Shown here one piece after another: positions 51,449-59,934 of a stretch of DNA of 64,000 nucleotides. The notes beneath the pieces were generated by a model, which saw nothing but the letters and a program-made list of their open reading frames with translations, made no database searches and was not told the DNA's origin. Made by a program: the position numbers and the translations under genes. The stretch spans positions 1 through 64,000 of the forward strand of contig NZ_FOPZ01000011.1 of assembly GCF_900113615.1 (NCBI RefSeq), read 5' to 3'. Numbering within the stretch: the first letter of the stretch is position 1; every line of letters begins with the position of its first letter. This DNA is from Halorubrum aquaticum (GTDB lineage: Archaea; Halobacteriota; Halobacteria; Halobacteriales; Haloferacaceae).

Positions 51449-52002
51449 GGTCCGGACCCGCCGTCCCCGGCGTCTTCCCCTTCGGGCCGCTTCAGCGAGA
51501 GGGCGGTCCGCTCGAACGAGCAGACGAGGACGTCGTCGTCGCTCCCGTCGTCACCTCTCTCCCCGTAGCTCTCGTCGTCGGCTTCGGGCTCACCGTCGGC
51601 GTCCCCGTCTCCGACTTTGAAGGCCTCGACGCGCATGGTGACGATCCCGCGTTCGCCGTCGCTCGTCTCGCGTTTCTCGGTCACCGTCGACTGCGCCCGG
51701 ATCGTGTCGCCGTGAAAGACGGGGTTCGGGTGTTCGACGTCGTCGTACGAGAGGTTGGCGACGATCGTCCCGTCGGTCGTCTCGGGGATCGAGATTCCGA
51801 CCGCGAGCGACATGGTGTAGAGCCCGTTGACGAGCCGTTCTCCGAACCGCGTGTCGGCCGCGAACGCCGCGTCGAGGTGGAGCGGCTGCCCGTTCATCGT
51901 CATGTCACAGAAGCGCTGGTTGTCGGCCTCGCTCACCGTCCGTCGTCGTCGGTGTTCGATCGTCTCGCCGACCTCGAACTCCTCGTAGTAGCGTCCCGTC
52001 AT
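51445..52002 (-). CDS. MaoC-family (R)-hydratase-like protein
   Basis: The 185-residue hot-dog protein has YYEEFEVGETIEHRRRRTVSEADNQRFCDMTMNGQPLHLDAAFA, with the hydratase Asp/His motif in D..N..PLHLD, ERLVNGLYTMSLAVG and VFHGDTIRAQSTV. It would hydrate an enoyl-CoA-type substrate. It is divergent from a CitE-type lyase, the pairing seen for mesaconyl-CoA or methylmalyl-CoA reactions in haloarchaea, but a single-domain form leaves this open. A 60-residue acidic linker and SFERTALSLKRP end follow. Confidence 0.87.
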   Translation of the reverse strand: MTGRYYEEFEVGETIEHRRRRTVSEADNQRFCDMTMNGQPLHLDAAFAADTRFGERLVNGLYTMSLAVGISIPETTDGTIVANLSYDDVEHPNPVFHGDTIRAQSTVTEKRETSDGERGIVTMRVEAFKVGDGDADGEPEADDESYGERGDDGSDDDVLVCSFERTALSLKRPEGEDAGDGGSGP

Positions 52003-52144
52003 GCCGGACCCCTCCACGGGCGTCCACATATCGCTGTCGACCGCGACGACCGCGACGATCACGCCGGCCGCGACGACCGCGACGACCGACCTTCGTCCGA
52101 CGGCCCGCGACCGATTTATGACCCGGCCCCGAGGAGCCGTGAAC

Positions 52145-53026
52145 ATGCCTCGACGGAGCCTCCTGTTCTCGCCGGGCGACCGCCCGGAACTGATGCGAAA
52201 GGGCGCCGAAACGAACGCGGACGTGCTGTGTTTCGACCTGGAGGACGCGGTCGTGCCGGCCCGAACGGACCGAGCCCGCGAGGCGGTGCGGTCGGTCCTC
52301 TCCGATCCCGCCTTCGATCCCGACGCGGAGGTGTGCGTGCGCCTGACCGCGAACGAGCCCGAGGCGGATCTCGACGCGCTCGTCGACGACGGGTCCGAAA
52401 CGGAGGGTGACCTCCGGCTCGACGCCGTCATGCTCCCGAAGGTCGAGGCGGCCGCCTCGGTCGATCGAGCCGACGAGCTCCTGGCCGACCGCGGACTCGA
52501 TCCGGTCGTGTTCGCGGTCGTCGAGACCGCCGGGGGCGTCCTCGCCGCCCGGGAGATCGCGGACGCGACGGCGACGACGGCGCTCGTTTTCGGCGCGGAG
52601 GACCTCGCCGCCGACCTCGGCGCGACCCGGACCGCGGAGGGGACCGAGGTGCTCTACGCCCGCGAGCACGTCGTCCTCGCGGCCAGCGCGGCGGGCGTCG
52701 ACGCGATCGACACCCTTCACACCGACTTCACCGACGAGGCGGGCCTCCGCGAGGAGGCCGAGCTCGCGGCCACGTTCGGCTACGACGGCAAACTGGCGAT
52801 CCACCCGAGTCAGGTCGACCCGATCAACGAGACGTTCACGCCGGGAGCGGACGAGGTCGAGTGGGCCGAGCGGGTGCTCGACGCCCGGGACGCCGCGGAG
52901 CGGGAGGGCCGGGGCGTCTTCGCGGTCGACGGCGAGATGATCGACGCGCCGCTCGTTGCGCAGGCGGAGCGCGTGCTCGAGCGCGCCGAGACAGCCGGAC
53001 TCCGTGACGACGACGGCGAACGCTGA
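52145..53026 (+). CDS. HpcH/HpaI-CitE-type CoA lyase (malyl/methylmalyl-CoA lyase-like)
   Basis: The 293-residue TIM-barrel protein has RSLLFSPGDRPELMRKGAETNADVLCFDLEDAVVP, VMLPKVEAAASV, VFAVVETAGGVLAAREIA, VFGAEDLAADLGATR and GYDGKLAIHPSQVDPINETFTP, the CitE pattern with metal-binding Glu and Asp. It cleaves or forms malyl-CoA, methylmalyl-CoA or citramalyl-CoA. Glutamate dehydrogenase is next, and MaoC is divergent; a methylaspartate-cycle relation is possible but the mutase and ammonia lyase are not in the window. The ATG at 52145 follows a GTG that is less likely. Confidence 0.88.
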   Translation: MPRRSLLFSPGDRPELMRKGAETNADVLCFDLEDAVVPARTDRAREAVRSVLSDPAFDPDAEVCVRLTANEPEADLDALVDDGSETEGDLRLDAVMLPKVEAAASVDRADELLADRGLDPVVFAVVETAGGVLAAREIADATATTALVFGAEDLAADLGATRTAEGTEVLYAREHVVLAASAAGVDAIDTLHTDFTDEAGLREEAELAATFGYDGKLAIHPSQVDPINETFTPGADEVEWAERVLDARDAAEREGRGVFAVDGEMIDAPLVAQAERVLERAETAGLRDDDGER

Positions 53027-53092
53027 CCCGTTCTCTGACGCGATTTCGACCGCGGTCGTCACCGTTAACTCACGGGCTGGGGACGTTCCCGT

Positions 53093-54346
53093 ATGAGCGA
53101 CGAGGCGAACCCCTACGAGAGCCTGAAAGAGCAGATCGACGACGCGGCGGCGTACCTCGACGCCGAAGACGGGGTTCTCACCCGACTGAAGAACCCGGAA
53201 CGGGTGTTGGAGACGAACCTGACGTTCGAGCGCGACGACGGCTCGCTGGAGACCGTTCGCGCGTATCGCTCGCAGTTCAACGGGGACCGCGGCCCCTACA
53301 AGGGCGGCATTCGATACCATCCCGGCGTCACCCGCGACGAGGTGAAGGCGCTCTCCGGCTGGATGGTGTACAAGTGCGCCGTCGTGGACGTTCCGTACGG
53401 CGGGGGGAAGGGCGGGATCGCCATCGACCCGGCCGACTACTCGACCGACGAGCTGGAGCGGATCACCCGGAGCTTCGCGACCGAGCTCCGGCCGCTCATC
53501 GGGGAGGACCGGGACGTTCCGGCGCCCGACGTGAACACCGGCCAGCGGGAGATGAACTGGATCAAGGACACCTATGAGACGCTCGAGAACACGACCGCTC
53601 CCGGCGTGATCACGGGCAAGGCGCTCGATTCGGGCGGGAGCGAGGGTCGCGTCGAGGCCACCGGTCGGTCGACGATGCTCGCGGCCCGAGAGACCTTCGG
53701 CTGGCTCGATCGCGACATCGAGAACGCGACCGTCGCCGTCCAGGGGTACGGCAACGCCGGATCGGTCGCGGCCGCCCTCATCGAGGACCTCGGCGCGGAC
53801 GTCGTCGCCGTCTCGGACTCGAGCGGCGGGATCCACGACCCCGAGGGACTCGACTCCCGCGACGTCAAGGAGCACAAGACCGAGACGGGAGCGGTCTCGG
53901 GATACGGCGACGCCGAGTCGATCACGAACGAGGAGCTGTTGACGCTCGATGTCGACCTCCTCGTACCCGCCGCCCTCGAGAACGCGGTCGACGCCGACCT
54001 CGCGGCGGACCTCGAGGCGGACGTGGTCGTCGAGGCGGCGAACGGCCCGCTGACGCCGGGGGCGGACGACGTGCTCACGGAGCGCGGTGTCTGGGTGGTC
54101 CCCGACGTGTTCGCGAACGCGGGCGGGGTCACCGTGTCGTACTTCGAGTGGGTCCAGAACCGCCAGCGGTTCCACTGGACCGAATCGCGCGTCAACGAGG
54201 AGCTCGAGCGCATCATCACCGAGGCGTTCGACGGGATCGTCGAGGCCTACGAGGACGAGGACCTCCCGAACCTCAGGACCGCCGCGTACGTCGTCGCGCT
54301 TCGCCGGGTCGTGAACGCCTACGAACAGGGCGGCAACTGGCCCTGA
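53093..54346 (+). CDS. gdh: NAD(P)-dependent glutamate dehydrogenase
   Basis: The 417-residue enzyme has the hexameric GDH motifs: [22 protein letters not shown] with the catalytic Lys, [16 protein letters not shown] (substrate Lys), [30 protein letters not shown] (Rossmann), [11 protein letters not shown] and [10 protein letters not shown]. It links 2-oxoglutarate and glutamate. The cofactor cannot be fixed from the fingerprint alone. It follows the CitE-type gene by 66 bases; a shared transcript is possible. No anomaly is seen. Confidence 0.93.
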   Translation: MSDEANPYESLKEQIDDAAAYLDAEDGVLTRLKNPERVLETNLTFERDDGSLETVRAYRSQFNGDRGPYKGGIRYHPGVTRDEVKALSGWMVYKCAVVDVPYGGGKGGIAIDPADYSTDELERITRSFATELRPLIGEDRDVPAPDVNTGQREMNWIKDTYETLENTTAPGVITGKALDSGGSEGRVEATGRSTMLAARETFGWLDRDIENATVAVQGYGNAGSVAAALIEDLGADVVAVSDSSGGIHDPEGLDSRDVKEHKTETGAVSGYGDAESITNEELLTLDVDLLVPAALENAVDADLAADLEADVVVEAANGPLTPGADDVLTERGVWVVPDVFANAGGVTVSYFEWVQNRQRFHWTESRVNEELERIITEAFDGIVEAYEDEDLPNLRTAAYVVALRRVVNAYEQGGNWP

Positions 54347-54386
54347 CCGGACGGAGTCGCGTCTCGACCCGCCCCCTCTCCGAGCC

Positions 54387-54854
54387 TCACACGTCGAAGA
54401 GCCGTTCGGCGTCCTCGCGTTGTCTCCGGTAGATCCCCCGTCCCTTGAGCCGCGGGACCGGGTGCGTGTGGAGCGTCCCGCTCTCGAGGTCGTACACCAG
54501 CGGGAACACGTTCGTCCGGCGCTCGGCGACGGTGTAGGAGGTGGCAGCCGAGACGAGGTCGTCGTCGGCGGAGTCGACCACGAACGCGACGTACCCGATC
54601 GGCGTGGCCGAACTCGTTCCGTCGCTCAGGTCGGCGAGGAACTCCCGAAACCGATCCGCGGCGGCGGCGACGCCGGGGGCGTCGGCGTCGGTCGCGTCCA
54701 CGAGCGTGGCGAAAACGGAGACGTGTCCGACCGTCGGGTCCTCCTCGCGTGTACTCCAGACCCGATCGAACCCGTCGATCCCCCCGTCGACGACGTCGAA
54801 TCCGTGTTTTCGTCGGTTCGCAACGACCCCCTCGCGGTACCGGTCGAAGTCCAT
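54387..54854 (-). CDS. Conserved hypothetical protein
   Basis: A 155-residue soluble protein starting MDFDRYREGVVANRRKHGFDVVDGG, with a core HVSVFATLVDATD, PIGYVAFVVDSADD and RTNVFPLVYDLESGTLHTHPVPRLKGRG. No membrane helix or cofactor motif is seen. The alternation of strands suggests an alpha/beta fold. I chose ATG 54854; an in-frame upstream start is improbable as the leader is noncoding-like. Family not known. Confidence 0.72.
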   Translation of the reverse strand: MDFDRYREGVVANRRKHGFDVVDGGIDGFDRVWSTREEDPTVGHVSVFATLVDATDADAPGVAAAADRFREFLADLSDGTSSATPIGYVAFVVDSADDDLVSAATSYTVAERRTNVFPLVYDLESGTLHTHPVPRLKGRGIYRRQREDAERLFDV

Positions 54855-54957
54855 GTCACCGACGAAGGAGCCACGTGGTAAAAAATGACACACCTGCGGG
54901 CGACGAACGGCCACCGGTCGTTCTCCGGTTCGGCCGATCCGATCGGCGGACGGACGT

Positions 54958-55674
54958 CTAGACGAGCGTCGCGTCCGTCACCTCGAGGTGGCCGCGGTCG
55001 CCCTCCCAGACCGTCTCGTACGAGAGGTCGATCCGGCGGTCCATGTGGGGGCCGTCGACCACGTACGTCTCGAACTCCCCGCCCTCGCCGAGCGGGTGGA
55101 CGCCGTACTCCGCCCGGAGGTCGAGAAGCTCGTCGAGGGCGTCGGCGTCGTAGCGCCGCCCGAGCCACGACTCGTCGAGCCCGTACGCGGCCACCTGAAC
55201 GATCCGGATCTCTAAGCCCGCCTCGAACATCGCCTCCGCGAGGGCCACGGGGTCCTCGCCCCAAAGCGGCGCGAAGAGGTCGATCCCGAGCCGGTCGCAC
55301 ATCGCCCGGATCCGGCTCGTCTGGAACTCGCTCTCGACGGCCCCGGCGGTGACGCCGGCCAGATCGGTCCCGTCCGTCGCGGCCAACTCCCGGAGCGCGG
55401 CCTCCATCGGCTCCAACTCGGCGTCACCCTGGGCGGCCGCGTCGTCGACGTCGTCGGCCCCGAAGTCGTCCGGCTCGACCTCGATCAGGTCGATCCCGAC
55501 GCTCTCGGCGGCGAGTTCGGCCAGACGCGTCGCCGGCGTGTGATACATGTAGGAGTCGCCGGCGGGGTGAACGGTGAGGAGTCGAGAGACGTTCAGCCCC
55601 TCCTGAATCGCTCGGTACAGCGCCCACGAGGAGTCCTTTCCGCCCGAGAAGAGACTCACCCAGTCGTCCGTCAT
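54958..55674 (-). CDS. dph6: Diphthine-ammonia ligase Dph6
   Basis: The 238-residue protein begins WVSLFSGGKDSSWALYRA, the PP-loop of N-type ATP pyrophosphatases, and continues VEPDDFGADD, VTAGAVESEFQTSRIRAMCDRLGIDLFAPLWGEDP, QVAAYGLDESWLGRRYD and HPLGEGGEFETYVVDGP, all Dph6 signatures. It amidates diphthine on elongation factor 2. The ATG at 55674 is 26 bases below a ttttaag TATA-like box, so a leaderless start is likely. Confidence 0.92.
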   Translation of the reverse strand: MTDDWVSLFSGGKDSSWALYRAIQEGLNVSRLLTVHPAGDSYMYHTPATRLAELAAESVGIDLIEVEPDDFGADDVDDAAAQGDAELEPMEAALRELAATDGTDLAGVTAGAVESEFQTSRIRAMCDRLGIDLFAPLWGEDPVALAEAMFEAGLEIRIVQVAAYGLDESWLGRRYDADALDELLDLRAEYGVHPLGEGGEFETYVVDGPHMDRRIDLSYETVWEGDRGHLEVTDATLV

Positions 55675-55807
55675 ACCGTCGATAGGGCGGTCGATGCTTA
55701 AAACGTCGAGGAAAGGCGGACGCACTCGGTGGAAAGAATACGGTCCGTTCGTCCGGCGTTCGAACGAAAAACGCGCCGCCGTGTCGTCTCGCTCGCGTCG
55801 TTCCCGT

Positions 55808-56377
55808 TTAATCGGAGATGAACTCGTTGTCGCGCCAGTTCACGCCGCCGTCGCCGTCGCCGGCACCCTGCGGGCTCTCGACCACCTCGATGCTCGCCGG
55901 GCGCGACTCGCCCTCGACGATCCGGGTCGCCTCGAGGTCGCCGTCGGCCTCCGTGATGGCCGTGAGCGTCCCCTTCTCGGCGCGGGTGGCGAGCTCGCGA
56001 AGCACGAGGAACATGGGGTACTGGAGCGCGGTGTTCTGGAGGACGGTCTCGCGGTCGCCCTTGAAACACGCGAACTCGACGAGTTCGGAGGGGATCTCCT
56101 CCTCCTCGTCGTCCATCCACTGCGGGCCGCCCGCTCGCGGGGGCTCCTCCTCGTACACCCGGGTCTCCGTGACCGACGCCTTCAGCTGGGCGGTCGGCGT
56201 GTACTTGCTGATGCTCTCGTCGTCGGACAGGGCCTTGATGATGAGTGTGTTGTTTCGACGCGTGATGTCGATGTCGTCGATCTCCGCGGGGAGTTCGGGG
56301 TCTTCGTCGAAGTACGCCTCTACGTCTTCGAGTGGCAGTTCGAGCGTCGAATGGAGTCGGAACACGCGGCCTGTCAT
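55808..56377 (-). CDS. Conserved haloarchaeal protein (DUF7110-like)
   Basis: The 189-residue acidic soluble protein has MTGRVFRLHSTLELPLEDVEAYFDEDPELPAEIDDIDITRRNNTLIIKA in its first part, LQNTALQYPMFLVLRELATRA in the middle and an acidic GDGDGGVNWRDNEFISD end. The name DUF7110 is from memory. An 86-base leader separates the ATG at 56377 from a TATA-like ttatat at 56463-56468, with a palindrome directly behind it, so the gene is probably regulated. Function unknown. Confidence 0.75.
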   Translation of the reverse strand: MTGRVFRLHSTLELPLEDVEAYFDEDPELPAEIDDIDITRRNNTLIIKALSDDESISKYTPTAQLKASVTETRVYEEEPPRAGGPQWMDDEEEEIPSELVEFACFKGDRETVLQNTALQYPMFLVLRELATRAEKGTLTAITEADGDLEATRIVEGESRPASIEVVESPQGAGDGDGGVNWRDNEFISD

Positions 56378-56438
56378 TGTTTACTGGGGTGGGTGTGGGT
56401 CGGACCGGTCGTCGCGACGCGGGCGGTAAACGACTGCA

Positions 56439-56468
56439 CCTACCCCACCTAGGTGACGTAGGCTTATA
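56439..56468 (-). promoter_or_regulatory. TATA box with adjoining interrupted palindrome
   Basis: On the minus strand a TATA-like box (56463-56468) is followed at once by a 24-base dyad: outer arms CCTAC/GTAGG (56439-56443 and 56458-56462) and an inner perfect CACCTAGGTG (56446-56455). A protein bound here would block transcription factors or polymerase at the start of the gene at 55808-56377. Factor unknown. Confidence 0.5.
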
Positions 56469-56527
56469 TGGGCTACTCTTCGGAGAAGCCGTGGAGAATG
56501 AGGGGGCGGTCGGTTCCGGACGCGCGG

Positions 56528-56872
56528 CTACTCGACGCCGAGCTCGGCGGCCAGCTCGCCGCGCTCATCGAGCTCCGCAAGCACGTCGCTGCCGCCGACG
56601 AACTCCCCGTCGACGAACGTCTGGGGGATCGTCTCCCAGCCGCTGTGGTCGGCGAGCGCCTCGCGGTAGGCCGGGAGCGCGGGCAGCACGTCGACCGTCT
56701 CGAACTCCTCGACGTGCCCGCCGATCAGCTCGATGGCTCGCTGTGAGTAGCCGCACTGCGGCATCAGGCGGTTCCCCTTCATGAACAGAACCACGTCGTT
56801 TTCGGCGATCGCCTCGTCGACCCGCTCGCGCACCGCGTCCGGGTCCATGTCGCTTTCGGGCTGGAACGTCAT
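56528..56872 (-). CDS. Monothiol glutaredoxin-like protein
   Basis: The 114-residue protein has VVLFMKGNRLMPQCGYSQRAIELIGG, with CGYS in the place of the usual CGFS of Fe-S carrying glutaredoxins, and ETIPQTFVDGEFVGGSDVLAELDERGEL, the glutathione-site TVP/GG pattern with Ile-Pro. Haloarchaea use gamma-glutamylcysteine, so the thiol partner would differ. A role in Fe-S transfer is inferred. Start ATG at 56872. Confidence 0.87.
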   Translation of the reverse strand: MTFQPESDMDPDAVRERVDEAIAENDVVLFMKGNRLMPQCGYSQRAIELIGGHVEEFETVDVLPALPAYREALADHSGWETIPQTFVDGEFVGGSDVLAELDERGELAAELGVE

Positions 56873-56915
56873 GGGCCCCGATAGGCGACGACGAGTCAAA
56901 GGGGTTCCGGCCGAC

Positions 56916-57548
56916 TCACTCGCGGTCGACGCTGACGACGTCGACGAGCGAGTAGACGGGGATGCCGTCGATGTCGTCGTAGCCGACCTTGTCGACGAGC
57001 ACGACGCACGCGACCGGCTCGCCGCCGTGCTCGCGGATCGCGTCGATGGACTCGCGCATCGTGGTCCCCGAGGTGATGATGTCGTCGACGACGTAGCAGT
57101 CGCGGTCGCGGATCGCGGCGAAGTTCCGGGAGAAGCCGCCGCCGTGGTCGGCGATGTCGCCCTCCTCCCACTGGTGTTTCGCCGGGGCGTACGTCCCGAG
57201 GTCCGTGTCGAGCTCGCGGGCGACCGCGGTCGCGAGCGGCGCGCCCGCCTTCTCGATGCCGACCGTGAGGTCGACCGACTCGCCCTCCTTCGCGAGGAGG
57301 TCCGCCATCGCCTTCGCGGCGTAGGTGAGCCGCGTGGAGTCGCGGCCGAGCGCCGACCAGTCTACGTGGATGTCGGCGGTCGTGTCGCCGTCGGGCTCCG
57401 TCGCGCTCGCGTCGTTGCCGCCGGCGCGCTCGACGAGCCAGCTCGCCGTCTCGCGGGAGACGTTCAGCTCGTCGGCGATCTCGCCCTTCGAGAGGCCGCG
57501 TTCGGCGAGCTCGGCCGCGCTGTCGATCAGGTCGTCAACGTTCTTCAT
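56916..57548 (-). CDS. gfcR: Transcriptional regulator GfcR (PRTase-fold)
   Basis: The 210-residue protein has an N-terminal HTH (LSKGEIADELNVSRETASWLVE) and a type I PRTase domain with VGIEKAGAPLATAVA and the PRPP motif CYVVDDIITSGTTMRESI. This is GfcR, known as activator of semiphosphorylative Entner-Doudoroff genes in Haloferax. It overlaps the stop end of glucose dehydrogenase by 14 bases, so the regulator is produced with an enzyme of its own pathway. Confidence 0.92.
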   Translation of the reverse strand: MKNVDDLIDSAAELAERGLSKGEIADELNVSRETASWLVERAGGNDASATEPDGDTTADIHVDWSALGRDSTRLTYAAKAMADLLAKEGESVDLTVGIEKAGAPLATAVARELDTDLGTYAPAKHQWEEGDIADHGGGFSRNFAAIRDRDCYVVDDIITSGTTMRESIDAIREHGGEPVACVVLVDKVGYDDIDGIPVYSLVDVVSVDRE

Positions 57549-58605
57549 ACGCGGCGAATTCGACCGCCGTTTTAATAGTCGTGTCGTCATCCACGAAGGC
57601 GGCCTCGAACTCCGAGAGCGGGTAGACGCCGGTGACCAGATCGGCGAAGAACGCCTCCGAGAGCCCCGAGAGCGACTCGACGGCCGACTCGAAGTGTTCG
57701 TACCCGGAGTTGACGCTGCCGACCAGCGCCTTGTTGTGTAAGACGAGCTCCCGGTGGAGCCGTCCTCCCTCGATCTCGAACTCCCAGTCGCCGGGCACGC
57801 CGAGCAGCGCCGCGACGCCGTTGGGCGCGAGCGCCTCGATGCTCTCGAAGGCGTGGGGAGCGTAGCCGGTCGCCTCGTAGACGAAGTCCACCGGCTCGTG
57901 TGCGTCCGGGATCGCGGGGACGGGCGTGTCGTTCGAGTTCACGTAGGTCGCGCCGAGCGACTCGATGACGTCGATCGTCGGATCGGGTCGCTCGCGCCGA
58001 CCGAGACAGTAGACACGCTCGAGGTCGGCGTCGAGCATCGCGACGGTGAGCAGCCCAAGCGACCCGTTCCCCAACACGAGCGCCGAGTCGGGCTCCCAGT
58101 GGAACGCCGACCGGCTCGCGAAGGCGTGTTCGACCGCCTTCTCCGTGATCGAGGCGGGCTCGACGAGGAACCCCCACTCGGCGAGTTCGGGCGGGATCTC
58201 GACGAGGAACTCCGCGGGACTCGTGAAGTACTCGGCCATGAAGCCGTGTGCGCCAACGATCCCCCGCTCGTGGTACTCGCCGTCGGGAGCCATGTCCGGC
58301 TCGCCGCGGGCGAAGTACTCGTTCGCGCCATTGGGCGGCCGGCGGACCGTCGGGACGACCACGTCGCCGACCTCGAAGGGCGTGTCGTTCGGGTCCTCGA
58401 CGACGCCGACCGCCTCGTGTCCGAGGACCATGTGGTCCTCGCCGTCCGGTCGGCCGCCGTGGCCCCCCGCGATGACCTCGTGGTCGGTCCCGTCGACGCC
58501 GACCCGGAGCGTGCGGACCAGCGCCTCGCCCGCCTCCGGCTCCGGACGCGGTTTCTCGATCACGACCGGCTCGGTTCCGTCCTCGTACACGGCGATCGCC
58601 TTCAT
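57535..58605 (-). CDS. gdh: Glucose 1-dehydrogenase
   Basis: The 356-residue zinc-type MDR enzyme has VGVDGTDHEVIAGGHG, DHMVLGHEAVGVVEDP with the zinc Glu, VPTVRRPP, EPASITEKAVEHA and a Rossmann VLGNGSLGLLTVAMLDAD. It oxidises glucose to gluconolactone, the first step of the haloarchaeal Entner-Doudoroff path. The ATG at 58605 follows a TATA-like box with an AAAAGA-TT-TCTTTT palindrome at 58631-58644 that may be the GfcR site. gfcR follows with a 14-base overlap. Confidence 0.93.
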   Translation of the reverse strand: MKAIAVYEDGTEPVVIEKPRPEPEAGEALVRTLRVGVDGTDHEVIAGGHGGRPDGEDHMVLGHEAVGVVEDPNDTPFEVGDVVVPTVRRPPNGANEYFARGEPDMAPDGEYHERGIVGAHGFMAEYFTSPAEFLVEIPPELAEWGFLVEPASITEKAVEHAFASRSAFHWEPDSALVLGNGSLGLLTVAMLDADLERVYCLGRRERPDPTIDVIESLGATYVNSNDTPVPAIPDAHEPVDFVYEATGYAPHAFESIEALAPNGVAALLGVPGDWEFEIEGGRLHRELVLHNKALVGSVNSGYEHFESAVESLSGLSEAFFADLVTGVYPLSEFEAAFVDDDTTIKTAVEFAAYEER

Positions 58606-58630
58606 ACTGGAGTCGAGAGCCCCAGTCACC

Positions 58631-58644
58631 AAAAGATTTCTTTT
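58631..58644 (-). promoter_or_regulatory. 14-base palindrome overlapping the gdh TATA box
   Basis: AAAAGA-TT-TCTTTT is a perfect dyad about 26-39 bases upstream of the gdh start and includes part of a gataaaag TATA-like box. Its place suits GfcR or another sugar regulator; the known GfcR motif was not at hand to compare. Confidence 0.4.
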
Positions 58645-58733
58645 ATCGCGAGTAAACCTGATCGGCGCCGGTCGCCCCGGTCGGTCGTCCCCGGGGCGGC
58701 GACTTTTTGATTCGCCCGCCCCCACTCGAAGCC

Positions 58734-59507
58734 GTGTGTACGCTCACGCTCGCCTGGCGAGCCTTCCCGGACGTACCGGTCGCGCTGGCCGCCAACCGTG
58801 ACGAGTCGCTCGAACGCGCCTCCGAGCCGCCGACCGTCCGCGGAGCGGAGCGGCGGTTCCTCGCGCCGCGCGACGCCGAGGCCGGCGGGACCTGGATCGG
58901 CGTGAACGACGCCGGCGTCGTCGTCGCCGTCACGAACCGGTGGCTCGAGCGTGATCGAAAAGGGGAGCGCTCACGCGGCCTGCTCGTCGAGGACTGTCTC
59001 CGGGAGCCGTCCGCCGAGGCGGCCGTGCGCGCGGTCGAGCGGGAGGTCGCCGACCGCGACTACGACGGGTTCAACCTCGTGCTCGCCGGCGACGCGGCGG
59101 CCTTCATGCTCTCGTACGACGGGTCGCTGGCCGTCACTCGCCTCGACCCGGGCGTCCACGTCGTCGGCAACGTCGGCGGCGTGGTCAACGGCGAGGCCCG
59201 GTTCGCGATACCCGACCGACGCGCGGAGTTCGGCGGGGAACGCGCGGAGAGCGCCCGCCGGATCGCGGGCGCGCTCGTCCCGGAGCCGGGAGGATCCGGC
59301 GAGGCGTGGCTCGACCGCGCGAGCGAGGTCCTCGCCGACCACGCGTACGGCGCGTGTCTCCACGGCGACGGCTACGGGACGCGTTCGTTCACCCGGATCC
59401 GGACCGGGTCGGTCCCGGCGGTGGCGTTCGCGGACGGTCCCCCTTGCGAGACGCCGGTGGAGTCGATCGGAGTTCCGGCGGACTTCCGGACGGAAAGCCA
59501 GTTTTAA
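58734..59507 (+). CDS. NRDE-family protein (Ntn-type)
   Basis: The 257-residue protein starts with GTG then MCTLTLAWRAFPDVPVALAANRDESLERAS, the Cys2-first N-terminus and NRDE motif that name the family. TWIGVNDAGVVVAVTNR, SRGLLVEDCL, FNLVLAGDAAAFMLSYDG and HGDGYGTRSFTRI follow. After Met removal Cys2 could be an Ntn hydrolase nucleophile. A tttttga TATA-like box 24-31 bases upstream makes GTG 58734 the leaderless start. Function unknown. Confidence 0.88.
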   Translation: MCTLTLAWRAFPDVPVALAANRDESLERASEPPTVRGAERRFLAPRDAEAGGTWIGVNDAGVVVAVTNRWLERDRKGERSRGLLVEDCLREPSAEAAVRAVEREVADRDYDGFNLVLAGDAAAFMLSYDGSLAVTRLDPGVHVVGNVGGVVNGEARFAIPDRRAEFGGERAESARRIAGALVPEPGGSGEAWLDRASEVLADHAYGACLHGDGYGTRSFTRIRTGSVPAVAFADGPPCETPVESIGVPADFRTESQF

Positions 59508-59532
59508 GCGACTCGCCGGCGCCTGTGTGGGT

Positions 59533-59886
59533 ATGAGCGTGTCCGAACTCGAGTCCGAGCTGTCGGCGGACGAGCGCGCCGGCCTCGAGCTCATCCGCGA
59601 GACCGGCGGGATCCACCAGAGCGACTTCTGGAAGGAGCTCGACGTCTCCTCGCGAAAGGGAAGCCGCATCGCGGAGGCCTTGGAGGAGTCGGGGCTCATC
59701 CAGCGCGAGAACACGGTGTACGACGGTCACAACACCTACTACCTCGAGCCGGCCCCGCGGGACCTCGACTTCTCGCTTCTGATGGCCGGCGACATGCTCT
59801 CGCCGTTCATCGGCGAGGAGGAGATCGATCCGCAGTCCGACGCGTTCTCGCAGTGGCTGATGAACCTCGCGTACGAGGAGTACTGA
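59533..59886 (+). CDS. Winged-helix transcriptional regulator
   Basis: The 117-residue protein has LSADERAGLELIRETGGIHQSDFWKELDVSSRKGSRIAEALEESGLIQRENTVYDGHNTYYLEP, a MarR/Lrp-type winged helix with the beta wing at DGHNTYY. A C-terminal part MLSPFIGEEEIDPQSDAFSQWLMNLAYEEY may be a dimerisation helix. Target unknown. It starts 25 bases after the NRDE gene and may share its transcript. Confidence 0.85.
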   Translation: MSVSELESELSADERAGLELIRETGGIHQSDFWKELDVSSRKGSRIAEALEESGLIQRENTVYDGHNTYYLEPAPRDLDFSLLMAGDMLSPFIGEEEIDPQSDAFSQWLMNLAYEEY

Positions 59887-59934
59887 ACCGGTCGTCCCGT
59901 TTCTCCCGACCGTTCCGTTCTCTTCTCCCCCGCC

